Shown: in pieces, positions 17,270-25,801 of the stretch | Numbering within the stretch: position 1 is the stretch's first letter | Layout: every line of letters begins with the position of its first letter | Assembly (NCBI RefSeq): GCF_000332995.1 | Contig: NZ_BANS01000050.1 | Coordinates: 1-47,415 of the forward strand | Reading direction: 5' to 3' | Source: Gordonia amicalis NBRC 100051 = JCM 11271 | GTDB taxonomy: Bacteria > Actinomycetota > Actinomycetes > Mycobacteriales > Mycobacteriaceae | Length of the DNA stretch: 47,415 bases | Notes under the pieces: model-generated | The model's input: the letters and a program-made list of their open reading frames with translations, nothing else | What the model was told of the DNA's origin: nothing | Database searches by the model: none | Program-made: the position numbers and the translations under genes

Positions 17270-18223
17270 GTGGCCGGTGGTCTCGTCGCATTGCTCGACG
17301 ACATCGTGACTCTCACCAAGGTGGCCGCGGCGTCACTCGACGACGTCGGGGCGGCGGCCGGCAAGGCGAGCGTGAAGGCCGCCGGCGTGGTGGTCGACGA
17401 CACCGCCGTGACGCCGCGGTACGTCCACGGATTCACCCCGGACCGTGAGTTGCCGATCGTCCGCAAGATCGCGGTGGGTTCCATCCGCAACAAGCTGCTC
17501 GTCATCCTTCCGGTTGCGATGCTGCTCAGCCAGTTCCTCCCGCAGGCGTTGCCCTACCTGCTGATCGCCGGCGGCCTGTTCCTCTGTTATGAGGGCGCGG
17601 AAAAGGTCTACGAGGCGATCGGCGGCGGACACCACGCCGAGGAGGAGGTGGCCGCCGAGCGTGGCCCGGAGTTCGAGAAGACGATGATCAGCGGCGCCAT
17701 CCGCACCGACCTCATCCTCTCCGCCGAGATCATGGTGATCTCCCTGTCGTCGGTCGAGGACGAACCGTTCTGGACCCGCTTGGCAGTTCTGATCGTCGTG
17801 GCTTTCCTGATCACCGCGCTCGTCTACGGCGTCGTCGGGATCATCGTGAAGATGGACGACATCGGACTCGCGCTCGCCCAGCGGGAGTCGACGTTCAGCC
17901 AGAAGGTCGGCCGCGGCCTGGTCACCGCGATGCCAAAGATCATGTCGACGCTGACCGTGGTCGGGATCGCCGCGATGCTGTGGGTCGGCGGTCACATCCT
18001 CATCGTCAACGTCGGCGAGGCCGGCTTCCACTGGCCCGCGGATCAGCTCCACCACATCGAGCACTGGTTCGGCGACCTCGTTCACGGCGGCTTCGGCGGC
18101 GTGCTGTCCTGGACGGCCGGAACGGTCCTGTCCGCACTCGTCGGACTGGTCGTCGGCGCGATCGTCGTAGCGATCCTGCACGTCATCCCGAAGCGGAAGA
18201 AGAAGGACGCGGCGGCGCACTGA
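17270..18223 (+). CDS. DUF808 family integral membrane protein (YedI-like)
   Basis: The 317-residue protein begins AGGLVALLDDIVTLTKVAAASLDD, the hallmark of the DUF808/YedI family, and has several hydrophobic segments (about 75-105, 165-200, 225-255, 285-310) and a basic tail KRKKK. Function of the family is unknown. GTG 17270 is chosen because AGGAGG lies 6 bases upstream and the family motif starts at once. It is divergent from ribBA by 296 bases, a stretch in which nothing certain was found besides the two ribosome sites. A 160-bp gap with an inverted repeat separates it from the TauE-like gene. Confidence 0.9.
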   Translation: MAGGLVALLDDIVTLTKVAAASLDDVGAAAGKASVKAAGVVVDDTAVTPRYVHGFTPDRELPIVRKIAVGSIRNKLLVILPVAMLLSQFLPQALPYLLIAGGLFLCYEGAEKVYEAIGGGHHAEEEVAAERGPEFEKTMISGAIRTDLILSAEIMVISLSSVEDEPFWTRLAVLIVVAFLITALVYGVVGIIVKMDDIGLALAQRESTFSQKVGRGLVTAMPKIMSTLTVVGIAAMLWVGGHILIVNVGEAGFHWPADQLHHIEHWFGDLVHGGFGGVLSWTAGTVLSALVGLVVGAIVVAILHVIPKRKKKDAAAH

Positions 18224-18240
18224 TCCCGACCGCTCCTACC

Positions 18241-18335
18241 TGAAATGCGCCCCTGAAATCCGCCCTCAGCAGCAGCGTCGACGACGATATGTCGCCGGCA
18301 GCTCCGGGCCGGGCGCACTCCGGGGGCGCATTTCA
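18241..18335. repeat. Perfect 13-bp inverted repeat with 69-bp spacer
   Basis: TGAAATGCGCCCC at 18241-18253 and GGGGCGCATTTCA at 18323-18335 are exact reverse complements. They lie in the 160-bp gap between the DUF808 gene and the TauE/SafE gene on the same strand. They could form a long-loop hairpin, be paired protein sites, or be the ends of a small non-coding element. No gene is seen inside. Confidence 0.6.
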
Positions 18336-18383
18336 CCGCCCCGGTGACCGCACCATCCGACGCACCGGGCACCCTCAGAGATC

Positions 18384-19166
18384 GTGAGCACATGGGAACT
18401 GTTCGCCGTTCTGCTGGCCGGTATCGGTGCGGGCGCCATCAACGCGGTCGTCGGTAGCGGCACCCTCATCACGTTCCCGACGCTCGTCGCGTTCGGCGTC
18501 CCACCGGTGAGTGCGACCATCTCCAACGCGATCGGCCTGGTCGCCGGCGGCGTGTCCGGGACCTGGGGCTATCGGCGTGAACTCGAGGGACAGTGGCCGC
18601 AGCTGCGGTGGCAGATCCCCGCGTCGTTCCTCGGCGCGATCGTCGGGTGCTGGTTACTGCTGCATCTCCCGGAGACGGTGTTCGAGGCGATCGTTCCGGC
18701 TCTCCTGGTGGCCGCGCTGATCCTCGTGGTGGCGCAGCCGTGGATTCAGAAGTGGGTCGGCCACCGTTCGATCTCGCCCACCGGTGCGGGTCGGCCCCAC
18801 CTGACCGCTCCCCGCATCGCCGCGATGGTGGCCGGGACGTTCGCGGTCGGCATCTACGGCGGCTACTTCACCGCCGCCCAGGGGATCATGCTCATGGCGG
18901 TTCTCGGCGTCGTCGTCCCCGACCACCTGCAGCGGATGAACGCGGCCAAGAACCTGCTGTCCCTGGTCGTGAACGTCGTCGCGGCGGTCACCTACACGTT
19001 GGTCGCCTTCGACCGGATCGACTGGTCGGCGGCCGGACTCATCGCCGTCGGCTCACTCCTCGGCGGCGTGGTCGGGGCCCGTTATGGACGACGCCTCTCA
19101 CCCCGAGCACTTCGCGGGGTGATCGTCGTCGTCGGTCTGATCGGGTTATGGCGGCTACTGGCCTGA
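18384..19166 (+). CDS. TauE/SafE family anion (sulfite/sulfonate-type) exporter
   Basis: This 260-residue membrane protein has the two-repeat TauE/SafE pattern. The first repeat includes GIGAGAINAVVGSGTLITFPTLVAFGVPPVSATISNAIGLVAG. The second includes GIYGGYFTAAQGIMLMAVLGVVVPDHLQRMNAAKNLLSLVVN. About eight hydrophobic segments can be counted. Characterised relatives export sulfite or sulfoacetate-like anions or handle organosulfur compounds. GTG 18384 is the apparent start. Its closeness to a sulfonate-type FMN reductase is suggestive of sulfur anion efflux, but the genes are not in one operon. Confidence 0.88.
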   Translation: MSTWELFAVLLAGIGAGAINAVVGSGTLITFPTLVAFGVPPVSATISNAIGLVAGGVSGTWGYRRELEGQWPQLRWQIPASFLGAIVGCWLLLHLPETVFEAIVPALLVAALILVVAQPWIQKWVGHRSISPTGAGRPHLTAPRIAAMVAGTFAVGIYGGYFTAAQGIMLMAVLGVVVPDHLQRMNAAKNLLSLVVNVVAAVTYTLVAFDRIDWSAAGLIAVGSLLGGVVGARYGRRLSPRALRGVIVVVGLIGLWRLLA

Positions 19167-19167
19167 C

Positions 19168-20268
<1,101 letters not shown>

Positions 20269-20320
20269 GATGTTCTCCGGTTCTCTCAGAGGTTTTCGAG
20301 TCGGTGGGCGTGGGCGGTGG

Positions 20321-20388
20321 TCACTTGATCGCGCCGAGCCGGGACAGGTGACGCCCTACGCGACTGCTGCATCACTTGATCGCGCCGA
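20321..20388. repeat. 17-bp direct repeat duplicating the 3' end of the permease gene
   Basis: TCACTTGATCGCGCCGA occurs at 20321-20337 and again at 20372-20388. The right copy is the stop and last codons (...GAIK stop) of the permease gene. The left copy lies 51 bases further along the transcript, in the same reading frame, and would also read LGAIK stop. This suggests a partial tail duplication or a recombination scar in the 103-bp gap before the ATPase gene. Confidence 0.7.
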
Positions 20389-21259
20389 ACGAGAGCCCGC
20401 GGACGAGTTTGTTCTGGGCGATCCAGCCGCAGATGACGACCGGCAGTGCGGCCAGGACGGACGCCGCGGACAGCTGCGCCCAGTAGAGGCCCTGTCCGGA
20501 CATGAAGCCGGTCAGGAACACCGGCATCGTCTGCGCGTTGACCGCGGTCATGTTGACGGCGAAGAAGAATTCGTTCCACGAGAAGATCACGCAGATCAGT
20601 GCTGTGGCGGCGATCCCAGGGGAGATCAGCGGGAGGATGACCTCACGCACCGACGTCCACAGGCTTGCGCCGTCGATGCTGGCTGCCTCGAGCAGTTCGC
20701 CGGGGACCTCCAGGAAGAACGACCGCATCATCCACACCGCGATCGGCAGATTCATTGCGGTGTAGAGGATCACCAGCGTCCAGATGTTGTCGAGCATGCC
20801 GATCTCGCCGACGATCACGTACAGCGGGATGATCGCCGCGACGATCGGCAGCATCTTGGTGCTGATGAAGAAGAACAAGGCGTCCTTGGTCTTCCGCACC
20901 GGCCGCAACGACAGGGCGAAGGCGGCGGGTACGCCGAGCAGCAGGACCAGGATCGTCGACACGATCGTCGCGAACAGCGAATTGAGCAGTGGTGTCGCGA
21001 TTCCCGCGTCGAAGACGTCGCGGAACTGTTGCAGGGTGGGCTCGAAGAAGAACGTCGGCGGGTTGGTCGCGGCGTCGCTCTCCTGTTTGAAGGCGGTCAT
21101 CACCATCCACAGGACCGGGAAGAAGAATCCGATGGCGATGATCCAGGTGACCGCGGTCAGCAGACCCTGTCGCGGATTGCGGCGGCGCCGGATCTCGTTG
21201 CCGGGCTGTTTCTCTGCGTGTCCCGCCGCGGTGCGGTCGGGACGGATGTCGGTGCTCAT
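20372..21259 (-). CDS. ABC transporter inner membrane permease (MalG-like)
   Basis: The 295-residue membrane protein has the carbohydrate-transporter permease pattern: first segment LLTAVTWIIAIGFFFPVLWMVMTAFK near 32-58, PTLQQFRDVF, several further segments, and the EAA loop GELLEAASIDGASLWTSVREVILPLISPGIAA near 200-230. ATG 21259 overlaps the stop of the other permease gene by one base (TGATG), which fixes the start over a longer upstream frame. It pairs with the MalF-like permease and the UgpC-like ATPase. Confidence 0.92.
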   Translation of the reverse strand: MSTDIRPDRTAAGHAEKQPGNEIRRRRNPRQGLLTAVTWIIAIGFFFPVLWMVMTAFKQESDAATNPPTFFFEPTLQQFRDVFDAGIATPLLNSLFATIVSTILVLLLGVPAAFALSLRPVRKTKDALFFFISTKMLPIVAAIIPLYVIVGEIGMLDNIWTLVILYTAMNLPIAVWMMRSFFLEVPGELLEAASIDGASLWTSVREVILPLISPGIAATALICVIFSWNEFFFAVNMTAVNAQTMPVFLTGFMSGQGLYWAQLSAASVLAALPVVICGWIAQNKLVRGLSFGAIK

Positions 21260-22218
21260 CAGGCCGGCTCCTCTGTTCCGGTGAATGACTTGAAGATCAG
21301 ACGCAGTGCGAGTGAGGCGACCACGATCGTGCCGATCACCGTCACGACACCCATCGCCGCCGCCTGACCGATGTCGAAGCCGAGGAAGGCGCGCTGGTAG
21401 ATGTAATACGAGAGGTTGGAGCTCGAGACACCCGGACCACCCGAGGTCATCATGTACACCGCGTCGAAGGTGTTGACCAGGTAGATCGCGCCGAGCACGG
21501 CACCCAGCTCGATGAACCGTCGCAGGTGCGGCAGCGTCAGCTCGCGGAACAGTCGGAAGCTCGTTGCGCCGTCGACGCGGGCGGCCTCCTGGATGTCGCG
21601 GGGCATCGACTGCAGTCCGGCGAGGATGAGCAGCATCATGAACGGCGTCCACTGCCAGACCAGTTCGGCCATGACGCTCATAAGCGGGAACTCGGAGAGC
21701 CAGTCGGTCTTGATGCCGAACGGGCTCAGCACCCAGTTGACCAGTCCGTTGGTCGGCGACACCAGGCTGGTCTTCCACAGCAGTGCCGCCGCCACCGGGG
21801 TCACCAGGAACGGAGTGATCAGCAACGTCCGAACGACGCCGCGCCCCAGGAACTTCCGGTCGAGGAGCAGCGCGAAGATCAACCCGAGGATCACCGAGAT
21901 GAGCACGGTGCCGACGATCAGCAGGATCGTGTTGACGGTGACCCGCCAGAACTGGCTGTCGCCGAAGACCGCGACGTAGTTGTCGAGGCCGACGAATGCC
22001 CGGGAGTCCGGCCGGACGAGGTTCCACGACTGGGTGGAGTAGTACAGGGTGAACACGAACGGGATCTGCGTGACCACGATCATGAAGATCAAAGCCGGCA
22101 GCAGCGGGCCGCGTCGGCGCCAACCCTCCGCCCGCGAGATCCGGTCGCGTGACGACGTCAGGGGTGTCCGCTCGGGCGAGGATTCCTCGGGCGAGCGCGT
22201 GGAGACTGCGGTGGCCAT
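21259..22218 (-). CDS. ABC transporter inner membrane permease (MalF-like)
   Basis: This is a carbohydrate-type permease of about 319 residues: first segment LLPALIFMIVVTQIPFVFTLYYSTQSW near 40-66, then FVGLDNYVAVFGDSQFWRVTVNTILL, and the EAA loop DIQEAARVDGATSFRLFRELTLPHLRR near 210-235. ATG 22218 is chosen because GGGAG is 8 bases upstream. A GTG two codons earlier overlaps the binding-protein stop but is too close to that site. It is co-translated with its neighbours. Confidence 0.92.
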   Translation of the reverse strand: MATAVSTRSPEESSPERTPLTSSRDRISRAEGWRRRGPLLPALIFMIVVTQIPFVFTLYYSTQSWNLVRPDSRAFVGLDNYVAVFGDSQFWRVTVNTILLIVGTVLISVILGLIFALLLDRKFLGRGVVRTLLITPFLVTPVAAALLWKTSLVSPTNGLVNWVLSPFGIKTDWLSEFPLMSVMAELVWQWTPFMMLLILAGLQSMPRDIQEAARVDGATSFRLFRELTLPHLRRFIELGAVLGAIYLVNTFDAVYMMTSGGPGVSSSNLSYYIYQRAFLGFDIGQAAAMGVVTVIGTIVVASLALRLIFKSFTGTEEPA

Positions 22219-22220
22219 GA

Positions 22221-23570
22221 TCACTGCTCCCTCTGGTAGGACTTGCCGACGACCGCGGCGTACTCCTGGGACTGCGCCAACGCGTCCCGGACGCTGATCT
22301 GTCCGGCGATCGCCGCCGAGATCTGTTGGCTGACACGGGTACCGAGGTCCTGGAACTCGGGAATCGCGAGGAACTGCACTCCGGTGTAGGGCACCGGCTC
22401 CAGCGTCGGCTTCAGCTGATTCGCCGCCTGCATCGCGGTCAGGGTCTGCTCGGCGAACGGTTTCGCGAGCTCCTTGTACGCGGGTAGTTCATAGGTCGAT
22501 AGTCGACTACCCGGCGGGACGTGGCTCGGACCGAGCTTGTCCGACACGTACTCGATGTAGCTCTTGCTGGTCATCCAGCGGATGAACGACCACGCCTCGT
22601 CGGGATGCTTGCTGCTCGACGGGATGCCGAGCGACCAGGTGTAGAGCCAGCCGTTGTCCTGCTTCGCCATACTCGGCGCCGGGAGGTAGCCGACGTCGCC
22701 GGCGATCGACGAGGTCTCCGGGCTCTCGAGTACCGACACCGCCGACGTGGCGTCGTACCACATCGCCACCTGCCCCTGAGAGAGCAGGTTTCCGCATTCC
22801 TGGAAGCCCGACGACGACGCGCCGGCTTCTCCGTGGTTGCGGACGGTGTCGACATAGAACTGCACCGCCGCTTCGACTTCCGGGCTGTCGAGCTGGGCGT
22901 TCCACTCCTCGTCGTACCAGCGGCCACCGAAGGCGTTGATGACGGTGTTGAGCGGTGCGAGCACCTCACCCCAGCCGGGCTTGCCGCGCAGGCAGATGCC
23001 CGCGGTGCGGTCGTTGTCGAGCTTCTTCGCGGCCTCCGCCACCTCGGGCCAGGTGGGATTCGCCGGGAGTGAGACGCCGGCCTCGGCGAAGAGCTTCTTG
23101 TTGTACATCAGGAAGGACGATTCGCCGTAGAACGGTGCCGAGTACATCGATCCGTCATGTGACAGTGCGGTTTTCAGCGTCGGGATGAAGTCGTCGGCGT
23201 CGTACTCGGGATCGGCGTCCATATAGGGACTGAGGTTGACCAGCCACCCGTACTCACCCCACATCGGGGTCTCGTAATTGCTGATCATCACGACGTCGAA
23301 CTCGCCGCCGCCGGTGGCGACCGACGCGGTGATCTTCGCGCGGGCCTCGTTCTCCGAGAGCGTCACGAACTTCACCGTGACACCGGGGTTCTGCTCTTCG
23401 AACTGGTCGGACAGCGCGACCGCGTCCTGCATCTGGGAGTTGGAGACCATCGCAACGGTGATCTCGCGCCCGCCTCCGCCGGTGAGTGAGCCGGCGCCGG
23501 AGCAGCCGGTCATCACCAGGGCCGCGGTCGCCAGGAGAGCGCCGAGCATTCGGGGTCGGGAGAACTTCAT
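22221..23570 (-). CDS. Sugar/polyol-binding lipoprotein, extracellular solute-binding family 1
   Basis: The 449-residue lipoprotein has a signal peptide with lipobox MTGC (Cys23) and the family pattern: ITVAMVSNSQMQDAVALSDQFEEQNPGVTVKFVTLSE near 35-70 and MYSAPFYGESSFLMYNKKLFAEAG near 135-160. It would capture the transported polyol outside the cell. ATG 23570 overlaps the regulator stop by 4 bases (ATGA). The adjacent polyol dehydrogenases suggest a hexitol or pentitol ligand. Confidence 0.92.
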   Translation of the reverse strand: MKFSRPRMLGALLATAALVMTGCSGAGSLTGGGGREITVAMVSNSQMQDAVALSDQFEEQNPGVTVKFVTLSENEARAKITASVATGGGEFDVVMISNYETPMWGEYGWLVNLSPYMDADPEYDADDFIPTLKTALSHDGSMYSAPFYGESSFLMYNKKLFAEAGVSLPANPTWPEVAEAAKKLDNDRTAGICLRGKPGWGEVLAPLNTVINAFGGRWYDEEWNAQLDSPEVEAAVQFYVDTVRNHGEAGASSSGFQECGNLLSQGQVAMWYDATSAVSVLESPETSSIAGDVGYLPAPSMAKQDNGWLYTWSLGIPSSSKHPDEAWSFIRWMTSKSYIEYVSDKLGPSHVPPGSRLSTYELPAYKELAKPFAEQTLTAMQAANQLKPTLEPVPYTGVQFLAIPEFQDLGTRVSQQISAAIAGQISVRDALAQSQEYAAVVGKSYQREQ

Positions 23571-24610
23571 TGTTCACCTTTCTCTTTCGAGACAAGCCAT
23601 TCCGCCGTCGCGACGTCGGTGACCAGGATGGTGGTGTAACCACCGCGGAGAGCGCCGAGGATGGATTCCTGCCGGTGCTCGCCGCCGGAGACGAGGATCG
23701 AGGTAGGGCACGCCCGGACCGCGTCGAGGGGGACCGAGACAGTCCGGTCGACGAGGCTGGATGCCACCGCATCTCCGTTCGCGTCATAGAAGCGGCCGCC
23801 GATCTCGCCGACCGCGCCCAACTCGACGAGTTCGTCGAGCACGATCGCGTCGATGAAGGACCCTTCGAAGAGGGTCGTCGAGGTCGACACGGACCCGACC
23901 CCGAAAAGCATGACCTGCGCACCCCGTGCGGCCGAGAGCGACTGCGACAGAATCGAATCACGGTTCACCGCGGTGACGGTCTCTGGATCGACGTAGAGCG
24001 GCGCGACCAGCCGCAGGGGCCGGGCGTGGAGGCGTTCGGAGAATCGCGACAGCGCGTGGTCGACACCCGTGTGGTACTCCACCGAGGTCATCGAACCGTC
24101 CATCTGTACGACTCGCTGGCATGATGCCGACGCGCCCATGGCGTCGGCAACCGCGACCTGCTCGGGTCCCCAGGTGAAGCCGAAGGTGTCGGTGGCCTGG
24201 ATGCGTCGGGTCAGCACCGAGGCGCCGGCCCGGCCCAGTGCGGCGTTTCCGGTGGTAGATCCGTCGGCGACCTCGTCGATGACCAGAACCTCGTCGAGAC
24301 CGAACGTTTCCTCGACCGCACGCTCGAGCTCGGTGTGGATCGACGACGACAGATGTGCCGGTGCCGACACGGAGACGTGGACCAACCCTTGCGCCCGCGC
24401 CCGGGCGACGAGGCGGCCGGCGGTGGGTCGGGAGACACCCAGCCGGGCGGCGATCTCGGCCTGGGTGAGGCCTTCGAGGTGGTACATCGTGGCGGCGCGG
24501 ACCAGAAGCCGCAGGTCCTGGCCGGTGTCGTTGCCGCGTGGGCCGACAGAACGCCCCGACGAACCCTGCTGGTCGTCGGCGGTGTCGGCCGCCTGCTTGC
24601 GAGGTGCCAT
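23567..24610 (-). CDS. SorC family sugar-binding transcriptional regulator
   Basis: The 347-residue protein has an N-terminal helix-turn-helix (about 35-75; LTQAEIAARLGVSRPTAGRLVARARAQGLV) and a SorC-type sugar-phosphate-binding domain (GGEHRQESILGALRGGYTTILVTD near the end). It leads the transporter unit, overlapping the binding-protein gene by 4 bases, so it would be autoregulated with it. ATG 24610 is preferred over a much longer upstream frame because it begins just before the helix-turn-helix and leaves room for the promoter. The palindrome at 24633-24648 is its likely operator. Confidence 0.92.
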   Translation of the reverse strand: MAPRKQAADTADDQQGSSGRSVGPRGNDTGQDLRLLVRAATMYHLEGLTQAEIAARLGVSRPTAGRLVARARAQGLVHVSVSAPAHLSSSIHTELERAVEETFGLDEVLVIDEVADGSTTGNAALGRAGASVLTRRIQATDTFGFTWGPEQVAVADAMGASASCQRVVQMDGSMTSVEYHTGVDHALSRFSERLHARPLRLVAPLYVDPETVTAVNRDSILSQSLSAARGAQVMLFGVGSVSTSTTLFEGSFIDAIVLDELVELGAVGEIGGRFYDANGDAVASSLVDRTVSVPLDAVRACPTSILVSGGEHRQESILGALRGGYTTILVTDVATAEWLVSKEKGEQ

Positions 24611-24632
24611 CGGTGGCCTACCCCCGTTCTCT

Positions 24633-24648
24633 GTGAGCAGATGCTCAC
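24633..24648. promoter_or_regulatory. Candidate SorC operator, perfect 7-2-7 palindrome
   Basis: GTGAGCA, a 2-base spacer and TGCTCAC form an exact palindrome in the 75-bp divergent region between the regulator gene and the polyol dehydrogenase gene. A further half-site TGCTCA occurs at 24660-24665. Placement between the two units and next to a SorC-family gene makes it a strong candidate operator for both directions. Confidence 0.65.
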
Positions 24649-24672
24649 TGGCGGTGAATGTGCTCAATAAGC

Positions 24673-24678
24673 TAGCAT
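24673..24678 (+). promoter_or_regulatory. Probable -10 box of a leaderless promoter for the polyol catabolic operon
   Basis: TAGCAT fits TAnnnT and ends 7 bases before the GTG start at 24686. No ribosome-binding site is visible, so the transcript is probably leaderless. An overlapping TAAGCT at 24668-24673 is an alternative that would leave a leader of a few bases. The TGCTCA half-site just upstream would let the SorC regulator touch the promoter. Confidence 0.45.
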
Positions 24679-24685
24679 CCGATGT

Positions 24686-25801
24686 GTGACCCACGCAACA
24701 ACCGATACGAACGTCCCGGGCACCAACGAGGTGATGCGGGCCGGCGTTCTCCACCCGGATCTGTCGGTCGGCACCGAGACCCGCCGGTCGCCGCATCCGG
24801 CGCCCGGGGACGTGCTCGTGGCAGTGCGGGCGGTCGGCGTCTGCGGCTCCGACACCCACTACCTGAGACATGGACGCATCGGGGACCACGTCGTGCGCGA
24901 CCCGCTCGTTCTCGGCCATGAGGCATCCGGCGTGATCGTGGCGGTGGGCGACGGTGTCAGCCCTGGCCGGATCGGCGAACGCGTGTCGATCGAGCCGCAA
25001 CGACCCGACCCGAGGACCGCCGAGACAAAGCGCGGGGACTATCACCTGTGCCCGCATATGGAGTTCTACGCAACGCCGCCGATCGACGGCGCCTTCGCCG
25101 AATACGTCACCATCGGAGCCGACTTCGCACACCCGGTTCCGCCGGAGGTCTCCGACGAGGCCGCGGCACTGTTCGAGCCGCTCTCCGTGGGAATCGCCGC
25201 ACTGCGCAAGGCGGACGTCGCGGCCGGTGACTCCGTCCTCATCGCCGGCGCCGGGCCCATCGGGTTGCTGATCGCCCAGGTCGCGCGGGCATCGGGCCTG
25301 GCACGCATCGTGGTGAGCGAACCCGACGAGCAGCGCCGTGCGCGGGCGACGGAGTTCGGTGCGACCGACGCGATCGCACCCGGTGAGGACATCGACCCGG
25401 TCGACGCCTTCGTCGACGCGAGCGGTGTCGGGGCAGCCGTTCGTGACGGCATGGCCCGGGTACGCCCCGCCGGACACGTCGTCCTCGTCGGGATGGGCTC
25501 CGACACGATGGAACTACCCGTGACGCTCATCCAGAACCGCGAGCTCGTCGTGACCGGCGTCTTCCGGTACTCCAACACCTGGCCGACCGCCCTGGCACTC
25601 GTCCGCACCGGCGCGGTGGACCTCGACGCCATGGTCACCGCACGGTTCGGCCTCGACGAACTGACCGACGCACTCAACGCCGACCTCCGGCCCGGGAACA
25701 TCAAGGCCGTCGTCTATCCCGGTATCTCGCAGTGGCAGAACATCGATCATCCCGGATCCGCCCACCCCGGATCTGTACAGACAGGAGAGGCTCGCCGATG
25801 A
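24686..25801 (+). CDS. Zinc-dependent medium-chain polyol dehydrogenase (sorbitol/xylitol/L-idonate type)
   Basis: The 371-residue protein has catalytic-zinc residues in GVCGSDTHYLRHG (Cys about 50) and LGHEASG (His-Glu about 75). The tail pattern DYHLCPHMEFYATPPIDGAFAEYV is shared with sorbitol and xylitol dehydrogenases. The NAD fold has GAGPIGLL near 189. The structural-zinc lobe usually with four Cys reads PQRPDPRTAETKRGDYHLC, keeping only the last Cys. It would oxidise a polyol to a ketose with NAD. GTG 24686 starts the family sequence. The stop overlaps the next gene by 4 bases. Confidence 0.9.
   Translation: MTHATTDTNVPGTNEVMRAGVLHPDLSVGTETRRSPHPAPGDVLVAVRAVGVCGSDTHYLRHGRIGDHVVRDPLVLGHEASGVIVAVGDGVSPGRIGERVSIEPQRPDPRTAETKRGDYHLCPHMEFYATPPIDGAFAEYVTIGADFAHPVPPEVSDEAAALFEPLSVGIAALRKADVAAGDSVLIAGAGPIGLLIAQVARASGLARIVVSEPDEQRRARATEFGATDAIAPGEDIDPVDAFVDASGVGAAVRDGMARVRPAGHVVLVGMGSDTMELPVTLIQNRELVVTGVFRYSNTWPTALALVRTGAVDLDAMVTARFGLDELTDALNADLRPGNIKAVVYPGISQWQNIDHPGSAHPGSVQTGEARR

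Noticed and set aside
23567..25477. Long N-terminal extension of the SorC regulator
   Set aside because: The extra 289 codons overlap the promoter and the divergent dehydrogenase gene and show no family similarity; ATG 24610 gives a normal SorC length.
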